The notes beneath the pieces were generated by a model. It saw nothing but the letters and a program-made list of their open reading frames with translations, did no database searches and was not told the DNA's origin. Shown here piece by piece: positions 8,868 through 19,467 of a stretch of DNA of 64,000 nt (positions are counted from its first letter, which is position 1; each line of letters opens with the position of its first letter). The DNA comes from Pseudeuparius sepicola. Lineage: Eukaryota; Arthropoda; Insecta; Coleoptera; Anthribidae. The position numbers and the translations under genes were made by a program. The DNA lies in assembly GCA_963920635.1 (NCBI GenBank), contig OY987298.1:67291949-67355948 (forward strand). Direction: 5' to 3'.

Positions 8868-11330
8868 AATAATTTTATTCTCAAGCGCTATTTTGCCCAT
8901 TAGCAAAACCACTCGTACAAATTGGGCTTTTATTTTCAGAGATAAAATCCCGAGAGCGAAGCGATAATACCACTAGCGCATAATAACATTAGTGTATGAG
9001 GCGCCATTTCGGACTAAATTATTATTTTTGAATATATAAATTTCTCGGGCTAATATATTTTTTTAATATGATATTTATAGAAATTTGCGTGAATAATCTT
9101 TTTTTAGTCAAATTTATATAATACGCATCGCCCAAAAGTATATATTACAGTAAACGCAAAAAATATATCAAAACACGATATATTAATTTGGTGCGCCAAT
9201 ATATAATAATTTAGGGTACCACTGGTCGTCACCAGAGGTCGCGCCGCGCATTCATAAAGTGCACCGGCAACGCTGCAGCAGAAAGTGCGGAAGCCCGAAG
9301 TTGAAATATATTTTTTTATATGATATTTATAGAAATTTGCGTGAATAATCTTTTTTTAGTCAAATTTATATATTACGCATCGCCCAAAAGTATATATTAC
9401 AGTAAACGCAAAAAAAATATATCAAAACATGATATATTAATTTGGTGCGCCAATATATAATAATTTAGGGTACCACCGGTCGTCACCAGAGGTCGCGCCG
9501 CGCATCCCTAAAGTGCACCGGTAACGCTGCAGCAGAAAGCGCAGAATGGTGTAAAACCAGGGACTCTTTAAAATAAAAAGGGTCCCTGTGTAAAACCCAC
9601 CCCCGATTTTCTTGAAATTTTGGCTAGATAGGTTCCTATCCCCTATTTTCGCCCGACGTTACACCATTGGAAAAGTTTATCACTTCTTTCTTCATACGGC
9701 AGCGCGCATCGCTGCCGACTGCCACAATATGTAAGCTGATTGTGGGGTTATACACCACAAAACATCAAATCCCAAACCTGACACAGAAAAAGAACATCCA
9801 GTACGTCGGTAATCATAATCACTCGACTTCGGGCTTCTGAGCTTTCTGCTGCAGCGTGCACTTTAGGGATGCGCGGCGCGACCTCTGGTGACGACCGGTG
9901 GTACCCTAAATTATTATATATTGGCGCACCAAATTAATATATCATGTTTTGATATATTTTTTTGCGTTTACTGTAATATATACTTTTGGGCGATGCGTAA
10001 TATATAAATTTGACTAAAAAAAGATTATTCACGCAAATTTCTATAAATACCATATAAAAAAAATATTTCGACTTCGGGCTTCTGCACTTTCTGCTGCAGC
10101 GTTGCCGGTGCACTTTAGGAATGCGCGGCGCGACCTCTGGTGACGACCAGTGGTACCCTAAATTATTATACAGGGTGAGTCACATCTAAAGGCAGAGCCG
10201 AAAACACAAGGTAGAACTCGCTAAAATAAGCACATATGCTTAATAATCATCAGCTCAAAAGCGATTGGTTTTCCATATACAGAGTGTTGAATTTTTCCCA
10301 AAAATAACATATTTTTTTAAATTTCTTTCGAACCCATTTAGGAATTCCAACCAAATTTGGTACACATTATGCATTGGACGGTTGCTATTTTGTGCAATAA
10401 TTTGACCCCGTTCAGATAACCAGCGGCGTAGATACAAATAGATACTGTAAATATTTGTAAAAAAGTAGTACGGTCCTGTGCAAAACCAAAAATTTTGCCC
10501 TTTTTTGGATAGCCCATTAAATTTGGAACAAAAAGTGCCTCTTGGTATTTTTTTATTTCTGGTACAGTTTCTTCGTAATTTCGGATTTTTAAACTAGTGC
10601 CAAGGTGATTATGTTGGCATTTAAAATAAAATTATTTGTATCTACGCCGCTGCTCATCTGAACAGGGCCAAATTATTGCACAAAATGACAACCCATAATA
10701 TTGGCTCGAAATAAATTAAAAAATATATATGATATTTTTGGAAAAATGTCAACACGCTGTATATGGAGAAACAAGCGTTTTTGAGCTAATGTTTATTAAG
10801 AATATGTGCTTATTTTAGCGAATTCTACCTTGTGTTTTCGGGTCTGGCTTTAGATGTGACTCACCCTGTATATTGGCGCACCAAATTAATATATTGTGTT
10901 TTGATATATTTTTTGCGTTTACTGTAATATATACTTTTGGGAGATGCGTAATATATACATTTGACTAAAAAAAGATTATTCACGCAAATTTCTATAAATA
11001 TCATATTAAAAAAATATATTAGCCCGAGAAATTTATATATTCAAAAATAATAATTTAGTCCGAAATGGCGCCTCATATTAGTGGTATAATCGTATGTAAT
11101 ATCAGAAGTGCCGGAAATTTTATCGATAATTTTTTCGAAAGCGCTATTTTGCCTAGAAAGATCACGAGTATAATAGGTCTTTTATTTTCTGTTAAAATCC
11201 CGAGAGCGAAGCTCGAGGAAATTTATCTCCCAATTTGTACGAGTGGTTTTGCTAATGGGCAAAATAGAGCTTGAGAATAAAATTATCTAGAAAAATTTCC
11301 GGCACGAGTGGTATTTGTCGAGATTATTTC
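8868..11330. mobile_element. Large foldback element with internal tandem repeats
   Basis: The left arm (about 8868-9545) is repeated inverted in the right arm (about 9835-11270, interrupted by another MITE). Landmarks: GAGGCGCCATTTCGGAC at about 8999 against its complement at about 11062, and the block TAGGGTACCACTGGTCGTCACC with its complement. Inside each arm a ~258-bp unit is present twice (9050 and 9308 on the left; about 9845-10080 and 10080-10170 plus 10869-11040 on the right). The ~300-bp centre (9545-9835) is unique. Long arms built of tandem units are typical of Foldback-type DNA elements. No transposase is visible, so it would be non-autonomous. Outer boundaries are approximate. Confidence 0.75.
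10171..10868. mobile_element. Mariner-type MITE with TA duplication
   Basis: The ends are CAGGGTGAGTCACATC and its complement, flanked by TA at 10169-10170 and 10869-10870. Inverted arms extend more than 120 bp and resemble each other on into the element. It sits inside the right arm of the 8868-11330 foldback. The other foldback arms show the uninterrupted sequence AATTATTATATATTGGCGC (on the complementary strand), i.e. the empty site with a single TATA, which fixes both ends of the insertion. No coding sequence. Confidence 0.9.
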
Positions 11331-12530
11331 ACCAATACGATTTAATAATTTCTGTATTAATTTTTTCTATGCTTACATTTCGAAAAAGACTCATTTTGAA
11401 CGAGTTTATTGAAAGCTTCGACTGTAGTGTTCCAGTAAACAAACAACATATATGACGCTTGGATATCCAAAGCAAATACGATTATACACCCTGTTAGCGT
11501 TGGTATATTTTCTGAATGTGTGCCATAAACATACATTTAAACGGAGACGGAGGTCTAGTTAATAACAACAATTTAGCAATGTAAAAGTTATACAAATAAT
11601 AATACCGCAATATAATTTATAAGCTGCATAATTTAGAACGATGTAAAACACCAATTTTAAGAAGTAGGTACGCGTTTGTATCGAACAGATTCGCGGTTGC
11701 TAAGCAACGAAGTGATAATTGCACAAGTGGTATTACCGCTTTGGTTTTGCACAAGTGCAAAGTGCAATTATCGCTAGCAGATGCAAGCAGTGAGGGAAAT
11801 AATCGTATGCAATATCACAAGTGCCGTAAATATTATCGATAATTTTTTCGAAAGCGCTATTTTGCCTAGAAAGATCACGAGTATAAATTGGTCTTTTATT
11901 TTCTGATAAAATCCCGAGAAAATAAAAATAAAAGCCCAATTTGTAGGAGTGGTTTTGCTAATGGGCAAAATAGGGTTTAAGAATAAAATTATCTAGAAAA
12001 ATTTCCGGCACGAGTGGTATTTGTCGAGATTATTTCTCGAATACGATTTAATAATTTCTGTATTAATTTTTTCTACGTTGACATTTCCAAAACGATGAAT
12101 TTTGAATGAGTTTATTGACAGCTTCGACTGTAGCGTTCGAGTAAACAAACATGACGCTTGGATATCCAAGGCAAATGCGATTATACTTACATCCTGACAG
12201 CGTTGGTTTATTTTCTGAATGTGTCATAAATTTAAACGGAGACGGAGGTCCAATAACAAAAATTTAGCAATGTAAAAGTTATATAAATTCATTGATACAA
12301 TGCTTAATAATACCGCAGCATAATTTATAAGCTGCATAATTTAGAACAGTGTGAAACACACAAACTTTAAGAAGTAAGTACGTGTTTGTATCCAACAAAT
12401 TCGCGGTTGCTAAGCAACGAAGTGATAATTTGCACAAGTGCGATGATCGCTAGCAGAGGCATATGATTGGTTAGATTTTTATGGAAGGAGCTACCTTATT
12501 GGATGCAAGCAGTATGAGGGAAATAATCGC
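11087..12530 (+). repeat. Direct tandem duplication, ~716 bp period
   Basis: Sequence beginning ATAATCGTATG at 11087 restarts at 11803 and stays similar to about 12530, with small indels. Shared blocks include CGATAATTTTTTCGAAAGCGC, GCTTCGACTGTAG, GGAGACGGAGGTC and TCGCGGTTGCTAAGCAACG. The first part of unit 1 is also the outer part of the foldback arm at 8868-11330, so the duplication involves the flank of that element. Each unit carries the palindrome GTTGCTAAGCAAC (11696-11708; 12406-12418). Confidence 0.85.
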
Positions 12531-12560
12531 TGAAATCCTACTCTCTTAGTTACGCCCTAG

Positions 12561-12595
12561 CATAGAAGAATCTACTACGAGTAGATTCTTCTATG
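12561..12595. repeat. Perfect 16-bp hairpin, fused MITE ends
   Basis: CATAGAAGAATCTACT (12561-12576) and its exact complement (12580-12595) are separated by ACG. The arms resemble the terminal repeat of the MITE at 61951-62203 (CCATAAAAGAATTTACTACG), so this may be a copy whose interior was deleted. Similar CCTAG words lie on both sides. Confidence 0.6.
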
Positions 12596-12847
12596 GTCCT
12601 AGTTACGCTAAACCAATAATATTGTGGCAGCTAAAACTGATAACCCGATAACTTCTTCACATTACCAAATTTCATATAGGACTAGAAGATATATTTTCAG
12701 TTAACACATCGATCGTTAAATACCTATTAGCACAAAAAACATATTCAGAACCGAAAGCTCAAGCTAAAGAACAGCTGTCAAGTGGATTCTAACTTTTAAG
12801 CATGGTAATTAAATTTATATAGGCTAGTTAAGTAAAACATTCATCTG

Positions 12848-12918
12848 ACCTCAATGGTCTAGGGGCACGATTCTCGCTTTGCGTGAGAGAGATCGATGGT
12901 TCAAATCCCGGTTGTGCT
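12848..12918 (+). pseudogene. tRNA-Pro-like pseudogene with TGC anticodon
   Basis: The D-arm TGGTCTAGGGG and the segment ATTCTCGCTTTG are those of eukaryotic tRNA-Pro (UGG), and GGTTCAAATCCCGG gives a B-box. In the anticodon loop TTTGCGT the expected TGG reads TGC. Five of seven acceptor pairs form, one anticodon-stem pair is broken, and only two of five T-stem pairs remain. A run of six T follows at 12921, like a Pol III stop. The stem damage makes this a tRNA-derived pseudogene, or part of a SINE, not a working tRNA. Confidence 0.7.
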
Positions 12919-13031
12919 GCTTTTTTATTTTTATTATTTAAATTACATTTTCGAAGAGGGGAAATGTTTATAATTCTTGTAGTTAATTTATTCCTAAGAA
13001 GTTAGGTTGATAAATTATGGCTACATACCTA

Positions 13032-13706
13032 CGGGTGTCCAACTTTAAAACTGTACAAATCCGCAAAATCTTCATTTTTGGAAATAATTGCCTAAACTTT
13101 TTTTGTTTGAAAGGCCTTCAAAGACGCTTCTTTTGACCTTTCTGCCATTTTCAAAATGCTAATCCAGGGCCGGCTGCGATTTTTTTATACCCCCGATTTT
13201 CACGAAAACCATTTAGCGACTTTTTTATTTACAATCTGACCCCACAGCGTTAATCAGAATGCCCCCAAATTGTTTTTATTTGTTAGTTATCATTTTGTAC
13301 AGAAATACATTACTTTTGTGTTTATCAATATTTTTTCAATGATTCCAGAGCACTATCTTGATCCGTATAAGTTTCAGAAAATTTCAGAATTTTGAGATGG
13401 CTCAGAGAAAAATACCCTGTATATTTTTGTAGTAAATCTTTTCACACCAACATTTTGAGTGGTCCTATTTACCATTCAACTGTTTTGAAGGGATTCCATG
13501 GCCAAATGTCTTTAAAATTCCTATTTTGTTCAATTTTGACACCCTACAGAATGGAACTCCCTGTATATTTTCTGTTCAAATTTGGTATATGGGGATTTGC
13601 ATTTTGAAAATGGCAAGAAGGCCAAAAGAAGCGGGTTTTGAAGGCCGTTCAAACAAAAAAAAGTTTAGATGTTACGGATTTGTACAGTTTTAAAGTTGAC
13701 ATCCTG
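13032..13706. mobile_element. MITE with TA duplication, ~130-bp inverted repeats
   Basis: Left end CGGGTGTCCAACTTTAAAAC and right end GTTTTAAAGTTGACATCCTG are inverted copies flanked by TA (13030-13031, 13707-13708). Inner blocks TTCAAACAAAAAAAAGTTTAG and CTTTTGACC pair as well. The centre has no convincing transposase. TA duplication and the GGGTGTCC end place it with Tc1/mariner-type MITEs. A relic of the same family lies at 4380-4640. Confidence 0.85.
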
Positions 13707-13708
13707 TA

Positions 13709-14305
13709 GATACACACTGAATAATAATTATTAAACTATTTGTAGTTGTTAAATTCTCTTTTTAAATACAACTCGTGGTATGCCTAATATTAGATAATAG
13801 GTAGGTAGGTACATACCTTTCGTTAATTTATCACTCATTATAGGTAATCCCAGTGCTAATAAAATACCACTCCTGCTGCACAGTCGTGGTATTTTCAGCT
13901 TTGGGATTATAATTCGTAAAATTAACGAAAGGCATATTGATAATAGGCACACCACTTGTTATAATACCCCTGAAAATATGGCACAAAAATGTTTGAAATT
14001 GATCTTAAAAACAAAAACTTTTGATTTCCCGCCGAGTGACCTTGATTCCATATTTTATATGCGCGAAAGTGATTATTTTAGTACAAATAAAAATCATGCA
14101 CAAAAGGCTCCCAAAAGACCAGACAAGCACCAAACGTTTCGAAGAATCTGTCTCTACCCCAGGGTAGGTATATAAGGGTTCAATCGCAAAATTCCTCTGT
14201 GTCAATGACCTGTCCAACCTCAAGCTTGTTGATTTCCCAAGTGCACGCGATAGCCCGGCGATGGCGCTCTAAATTCAACCCCCTAGTCAGCTTCGGTGTA
14301 CTCAC
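13709..14305 (-). other. Start of RPB1 intron 1, no other gene
   Basis: AT-rich DNA directly downstream (minus strand) of the RPB1 exon donor. Short frames on both strands have no recognisable content. The intron appears to continue through all the repeats to the left. Confidence 0.45.
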
Positions 14306-14383
14306 GACTTCGTCGGGGCTGAGGATGCCGAACTGCACCCTTTTGACGACCCGCAGGGGCGCCTTGCTGTCGCTCGCAGCCAT
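14306..14383 (-). CDS. RpII215: RNA polymerase II largest subunit (RPB1), first coding exon
   Basis: From ATG at 14381-14383 the minus strand encodes MAASDSKAPLRVVKRVQFG followed by ILSPDEV, 26 codons. KRVQFG-LSPDE is the near-invariant N-terminus of RPB1, the catalytic subunit of nuclear RNA polymerase II; in other animals the clamp region follows, starting with a basic RMSVT segment. Here the frame runs straight into a splice donor, GTGAGT (14305 downwards), and the in-frame sequence beyond it does not match RPB1. The start context GCTATGG is favourable and a GC-rich block lies upstream, as expected for a housekeeping promoter. No second exon is present between here and base 1, so intron 1 would exceed 14.3 kb. 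The alternative is an isolated duplicated exon. The intact splice site and promoter-like flank favour a real gene. Confidence 0.85.
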
Positions 14384-14620
14384 AGCGTCTTTTGCTGGCG
14401 GAAGGTCAGCCGGTCAGTTTGACAGCGGCGGCTGTCACGGCCCTAGACGTGCCCGACCACGGGCACGGCCGTCTATGTTTATCCCGTCCTCCGTCCTGGC
14501 GTGGCTGCGGGACGCGCGCGCCGCCGCGCCAGCCGAAGCTGATGTCGGATCTCGGATCAGTCGGATTCAGTCGCGGGATTCGGGGTTGCCAGATCACCCA
14601 CAAAAGGACATAAACAAATA
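14384..14620 (-). promoter_or_regulatory. GC-rich promoter / 5' UTR region of RPB1
   Basis: This ~240-bp block is far richer in G+C and CpG than its surroundings and lies immediately upstream of the RPB1 start on the minus strand. No TATA box is evident, which fits a TATA-less housekeeping promoter. The plus-strand open frame through it (14199-14621) is antisense and is probably a by-product of base composition. Confidence 0.55.
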
Positions 14621-14640
14621 ATATGCATAATATTTATGAA

Positions 14641-14690
14641 TACATGATATTATATCAAGATTAGTATAGATCTTGATATTATATCATGTA
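14641..14690. repeat. 21-bp hairpin, one mismatch
   Basis: TACATGATATTATATCAAGAT (14641-14661) pairs with 14670-14690 across an 8-base loop with a single mismatch. It lies just outside the RPB1 promoter block and looks like a collapsed MITE. Confidence 0.6.
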
Positions 14691-15389
14691 TAAATCTTTG
14701 ATAGAAGTAAAAAGCGGCGCAGGCACGCAGGATATTCACAGGTTTAAGAACCGAATCAAGTGCTGAAACGTCCTAGGTACTCTTCGTTAGACGTGTCTGG
14801 TTACGTAAAGTTTTTAACGTCATTAACTACAGTCAGCATCAACTCATCTAAAGTACAAATATTAACAAATACATAAGTAATATTATGCAGGTATGTTCAT
14901 CATAGACAAGTATCTAGAATAAGGTGACCAACCGTTCTGATTTAACCAGAACTGAACTGTTTTCGAGCACTAAATTCTGGTTGTATATGTCCCGAGAGGA
15001 CAAATGGACCAAAAATTTCATTTTTCGACAAAAAGTCATTCTTGATAAAAGTTTCTGCTTCTCGAAAAAATATGGTCCACGAAGAGAATTTTCGATTTTT
15101 TTTATACAGGGTTTCCAAAAAATACAAAAACATAAAGTGCGACCAAGAATAAACTGCCTTTATTTTTAAAAATATCAAAAACTTTTACATAGAAAAGTTG
15201 TTTAGAATTAAAAGATGTGTCCAATTGTCACTTTTCAAACAAATCAGCCAACTCCGTTTTTTTAGTTCCAAGTGTGAAACTCCTTTGTGTTTAAAATTAT
15301 CAAAAATATTTATTTAGAAAAGTTGTTTAGAATTAAAAGCAGGGCCGTGTTAAGGGATGGCGAAGGGGGTGTTCGCCCCGGGCGCAATA

Positions 15390-17046
15390 TTCAAGGGGGC
15401 GCCAAAATCAACAAAGGCGCCAGTACCTACTAATAATTTACTGCTTCAAAAAACATTTAAAAATTTTTTTATTTTTCAGTTACCTACCGACTTTTTTTTT
15501 TCTAGGACGATGATTTCGCATACAACTACTGAAATCTTTGTAAGTTGTGAATTGGGAACTTGTCTACGTCTACGGATGTCTATGTCGTTGTGGAATATTT
15601 TAATTGATTTCGCTATTTTTCCCGAGATGACGCAGTGGCGGCCGGCGTTAGACGATTTAACGTTGACGCGAATCGTTGTAAAAAGGATTGTTCTGTAAAT
15701 AAAGAATCAAACTTTCGCAAACGAGCAACGTGTTAGTTAAATAGAGGTATCGATATCGACATAGATTTTTGATTTCTGGATACTAATCGTAAATTAGTTG
15801 GAAAGTACAATACAATAAGTACTTGTACATTCATATTAGCTGAATCCTGAATCTGTAGCATCTAAGGAAACCCTGTTTTAATGAAGACTTGATTTTGTTG
15901 AACTTGAATGTTAATATTATCGCTCAATTCTTGATATGGCAAATGGCAAACGTACTAAACAAGCACACACTGTGTTTAGAATAACGTAGCAACCTGGTGG
16001 TTTCTATTGTGGCAAATTTTCGTATCTTGTAAATTGTAAAAATGTTCTTTCTGGTTTATGAGGTTCTGTTTTCTGGTGCAAAATAAAATGTAAAAATTAA
16101 AAGTTATTTGCTCTTGTAAAGTAGGTATAAATGAAAAATATGTAACTAAACTAAAATCGTTCTTTAACTGTACACTAGATTGTGAGAGGTAAATATTTAA
16201 TGTCACTAGAATTCGGTAAGCGGCGGCCATATTGATATTATTGATAGGTATCTAACAGAGGAAAGGACCGCAATCAACAGAATTTACGTTTGAAGCACTC
16301 TAAAAAATCGCGTTATAGAAAAACTATATTTACCATACAGAAATTATTGTACCATACATTTATATAATTGTGAACTAATCTTCAACAAAGTCGTTCCAAA
16401 TTTCTAAATGCGATTGTTAATTATTAAAGTTTGTACATATTTTCTGAAGTGCTACTGCATAAATTATTGTCGACAAAATTATTGAGTTTAATTTCTCAGA
16501 TAATTTACACCAAACGTAAGTTGTTTTCTTAATATAAAATAGCATTCTACCGAAAATTTGATGTACATTTTCTGTATAATTGTGCAGTATTGGTGAAAAG
16601 TATGACTGCGGGGGGTTTATATACAACTTGTGCTTTTTAATTCCAGTGATGTGGATTTTTCTGCACATTTGTGCTGTTGTACAGACGCGTCGCCGGCCGG
16701 CACACGGCGGCGAGTGCCTTGCCTTGACTGACTTCAGTCAGTCGTCTCGGCACTATTGGCAGTGTCGTCCGTCCGAGTGAAAACAGGTCGCCACGCGTTT
16801 GCTGTCCCTATTTGTCCCGGGCTGTACCCTATTTGTCATGGAGTTAGTATATATGTTTACGGAGTAAATATAGGAAAAACGTTTCTAGCAGAAAGGAATA
16901 GACAAAAGGCGGCAGAAGTTCTAGAAATGCCGACGAATATGTTTCTTGCGAGGAAGAAATTCTATGGCTACAAAATAACGTAGAGCCATTTACACGTGTT
17001 CAAGAATTATGGACTAAGACACACATTTAACGAATGAGGGAAAATT
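15390..17046. other. hAT interior, no gene recognised
   Basis: Mostly AT-rich DNA with short unconvincing frames on both strands. A GC-rich, CpG-containing patch (about 16685-16800) precedes the small spliced ORF candidate and could be its promoter; that is inference only. Confidence 0.4.
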
Positions 17047-17630
17047 ATGCCATACAAACATATTTCTCCAATACCTAAGTTCCCTGCTCTGAATCAACCT
17101 CTTGGGTATTTACTTGTGAGTATGTTTATCATTGAATTAAGTATAATATCGTCATAAGGCTGTAAATAAATTAGTGCGAAAACATGTTGGTAGTTCCATA
17201 GTAAAAGGTAAGGGCGTCTTTCACATATAGGTAAAATGATTCTTTGATCTTCCCTCATGTAGTTCCCTATTTTGCCGCAGTTTTGGCACAGTTTTAAAGG
17301 CGTTATAAAGTTATAGGAAAATATATTAATTTTTTACATGAAATATCTTATTTCTAACTATGGAACCATTGTTTCCAGTTATTTATTTAAATGTTGTAAT
17401 TTAAATATTACTTGGTAAGAACAAATTTGTATAGGCAAAACTTATCTGTTGTTGTTTTATACTGATACACATTTTAGTTGGAGGAAGATTTTAGACTACT
17501 TTTCCCTGACAAAGAAAACATATTTATACCCACCTATCAAGGAATTGCAGCCAAAATTTATAAATTAATGGAACAGAAACAAACTCGTGATTGGTTTTTG
17601 AAAGAATGTATACAAAAATTTGGATCCTAG
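17047..17630 (+). CDS. Candidate two-exon small gene inside the hAT element
   Basis: Exon 1 (17047-17115) opens with ATG and reads MPYKHISPIPKFPALNQP then LGYLL, ending at a good donor GTGAGT. After a 362-bp gap an acceptor ACATTTTAG precedes exon 2 (17478-17630), which reads LEEDFRLLFPDKENIFIP, then TYQGIAAKIYKLMEQ and ends ECIQKFGS-stop. Joined, the frame is kept and gives 73 residues. The composition is protein-like, unlike nearby shadow frames, but I recognise no family. It could be a captured host exon pair, or the N-terminal piece of a decayed gene whose continuation (for example 17906-18175) is out of frame. Confidence 0.3.
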
Positions 17631-19022
17631 TGAAGGTCTGTATAATTTTCTAAAAACAAATACAATTTATTTATATTACCTATCCATTTTACACTGCAAA
17701 ATTTACCACTTCTATTGCAATGTCCTTTAAAGTCAAAAAAATCTGGCACGCATTGGAAACCAAGTAAACCAGAATTGAAAAAAATGATTCTTACTTCAAG
17801 TTAAGGTGACATTACTCCCTGCAAGTGACAATTTATAGAGCAACAAATGTTTTAGAATGCGGCGGACCTTCAGCCTTCCTTGGAGCAAAGACAGAATAAG
17901 TGTAATTGACCGCACAAGGCGCACAACCAATACCGGTGATCGGAAAAAAATTTCAGAACCTTTCAAGCTACGTATGTATAAATAACGTGCTCTATAAAAT
18001 AGAGACACCTCGGAAAAATGCTACCCAAGTTATGGCCGGAATACTAGAAAATTTTAAAAATGTGAGGGATACAAATACCTCGCTGGAAATTTCCAAGACT
18101 TGCAATGTTGTGAAAAAAAATATTGGAAACATGAAAGTAAAGCATTCGGGGCAACGGCCCGCTATAATAGAGTGAACACATTCTTTGGGTGGGTGCTAAA
18201 AGAGCACCCACTAAACCGTGGCATTTTTCCAAATTCTTATAAAGTAGGCTTAAAGCAATCAATTTTACCCACAAGTGTCATTAAGAATTTTTTTTTAAAC
18301 AAAAAAGGTAAAAAGCCGAAGAAATTTCGGCAGTTTTCGGGTTTTTCAAAAATATCTCGGAAAGTAGGCCATGGATCTCGAGTGTGTTAACCCATCAACA
18401 AAGCAACTTTTTTTTCAAATACAGTACTCCGAAAAATGCGTATTTGTCAAGATATTCTCGAGTGGCCCTTCCTATGAATAGGTACCCTGTATATTTTTTG
18501 TTTTGTTTCGTAAATATAAGTTTTTGAATGTTTTCGATGTTTTCTTAGTTTGTTTTTGTATGTGACCATATTATAATATGTTAAAAGAAATGTTTAAGTT
18601 TCGTTTTATGAATAAATATGTTTTCTTGGAACGTATGATTTTTTATCTTTTCACATACTCCTTTTTACATACTTACCTAAATATGTATATAGCGTGATTC
18701 AGTTGCATAGACATTAACTTTAACTGGTGGTAAAATGTGACAAATTAAAAAAATACATTTTATTTTCAGGTATGGTGGGTAGCATTAATTTAACTCTTCA
18801 AAATGTACGAGTTAAATTATTATACCTATCACTGAACCACCCGGTATATATTTAAAAAATTGAACAAACTATTGTTAAAAAATGGACAACTTGGGATGAA
18901 AAATCAAACTACAACAGTAAAAAATATAAATAAATTGTGCATATTAAAGAAAACCAAAATAGTGAAATAGCAATAAATTTTTAGAAATAAAAAAATTTTG
19001 TCAAGAAAAATAGCACAATATA
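17631..19022. other. hAT interior, unassigned
   Basis: An 89-codon frame at 17906-18175 (MTAQGAQPIPVIGKKFQN..) is open but unrecognised and has no clear splice partners. At 18478-18496 a TACCCTGTATA word marks the end of some mariner-type fragment. The rest is AT-rich without features. Confidence 0.35.
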
Positions 19023-19389
19023 CAGTGTGACCCATTTGTTTTGGGGTCAGTCTGTAAAAAGTGTATCAATCGTGCGATTTGGCTGATTTTTTTTTTAAAT
19101 TGTAGAGCTCGATGAACTGCACATTTTGAACAAAAATTGCCTGGTTCGCATAAAATCCAAAGCCTACTATGACCGTTTTTATGAGCAAAATTTTAAGAAA
19201 CCATATTAGCGTTTTTTTTTGAAAAAATCTGTGTGCGCCAATGGATTGAGCACCCCTCGAAATGGGTATGTACAAAATTTCATCAAAATATTTCAAGTAA
19301 TAACGATTTTGTAGAAAAATTAAAAATGCAGCCAAGGTACGTCTTTATTTTCAAAAATTCAAAGTTGGCCATGGAAAATAATTGAATTG
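19023..19389. repeat. Left terminal inverted repeat of the mariner-like element
   Basis: 367-bp arm, mirrored at 20595-20961. It contains no gene; the 89-codon frame seen in it occurs identically in the other arm and is a by-product of repeat sequence. Confidence 0.9.
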
Positions 19390-19467
19390 TTTACTTTTAT
19401 TAAGTGTCAAACTGTCTAAATTGAGTTCAGAAATTGTTTGTGCTCAATACAATTAATTATCATAATT

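Noticed and set aside
14199..14621. 140-codon plus-strand frame in GC-rich DNA
   Set aside because: It runs antisense through the RPB1 exon and promoter block; base composition explains it and it contains no recognisable protein.
19066..19335. 89-codon minus-strand frame, identical to a plus-strand frame at 20649-20918
   Set aside because: The two are mirror copies inside the terminal inverted repeats of the mariner-like element; not genes.
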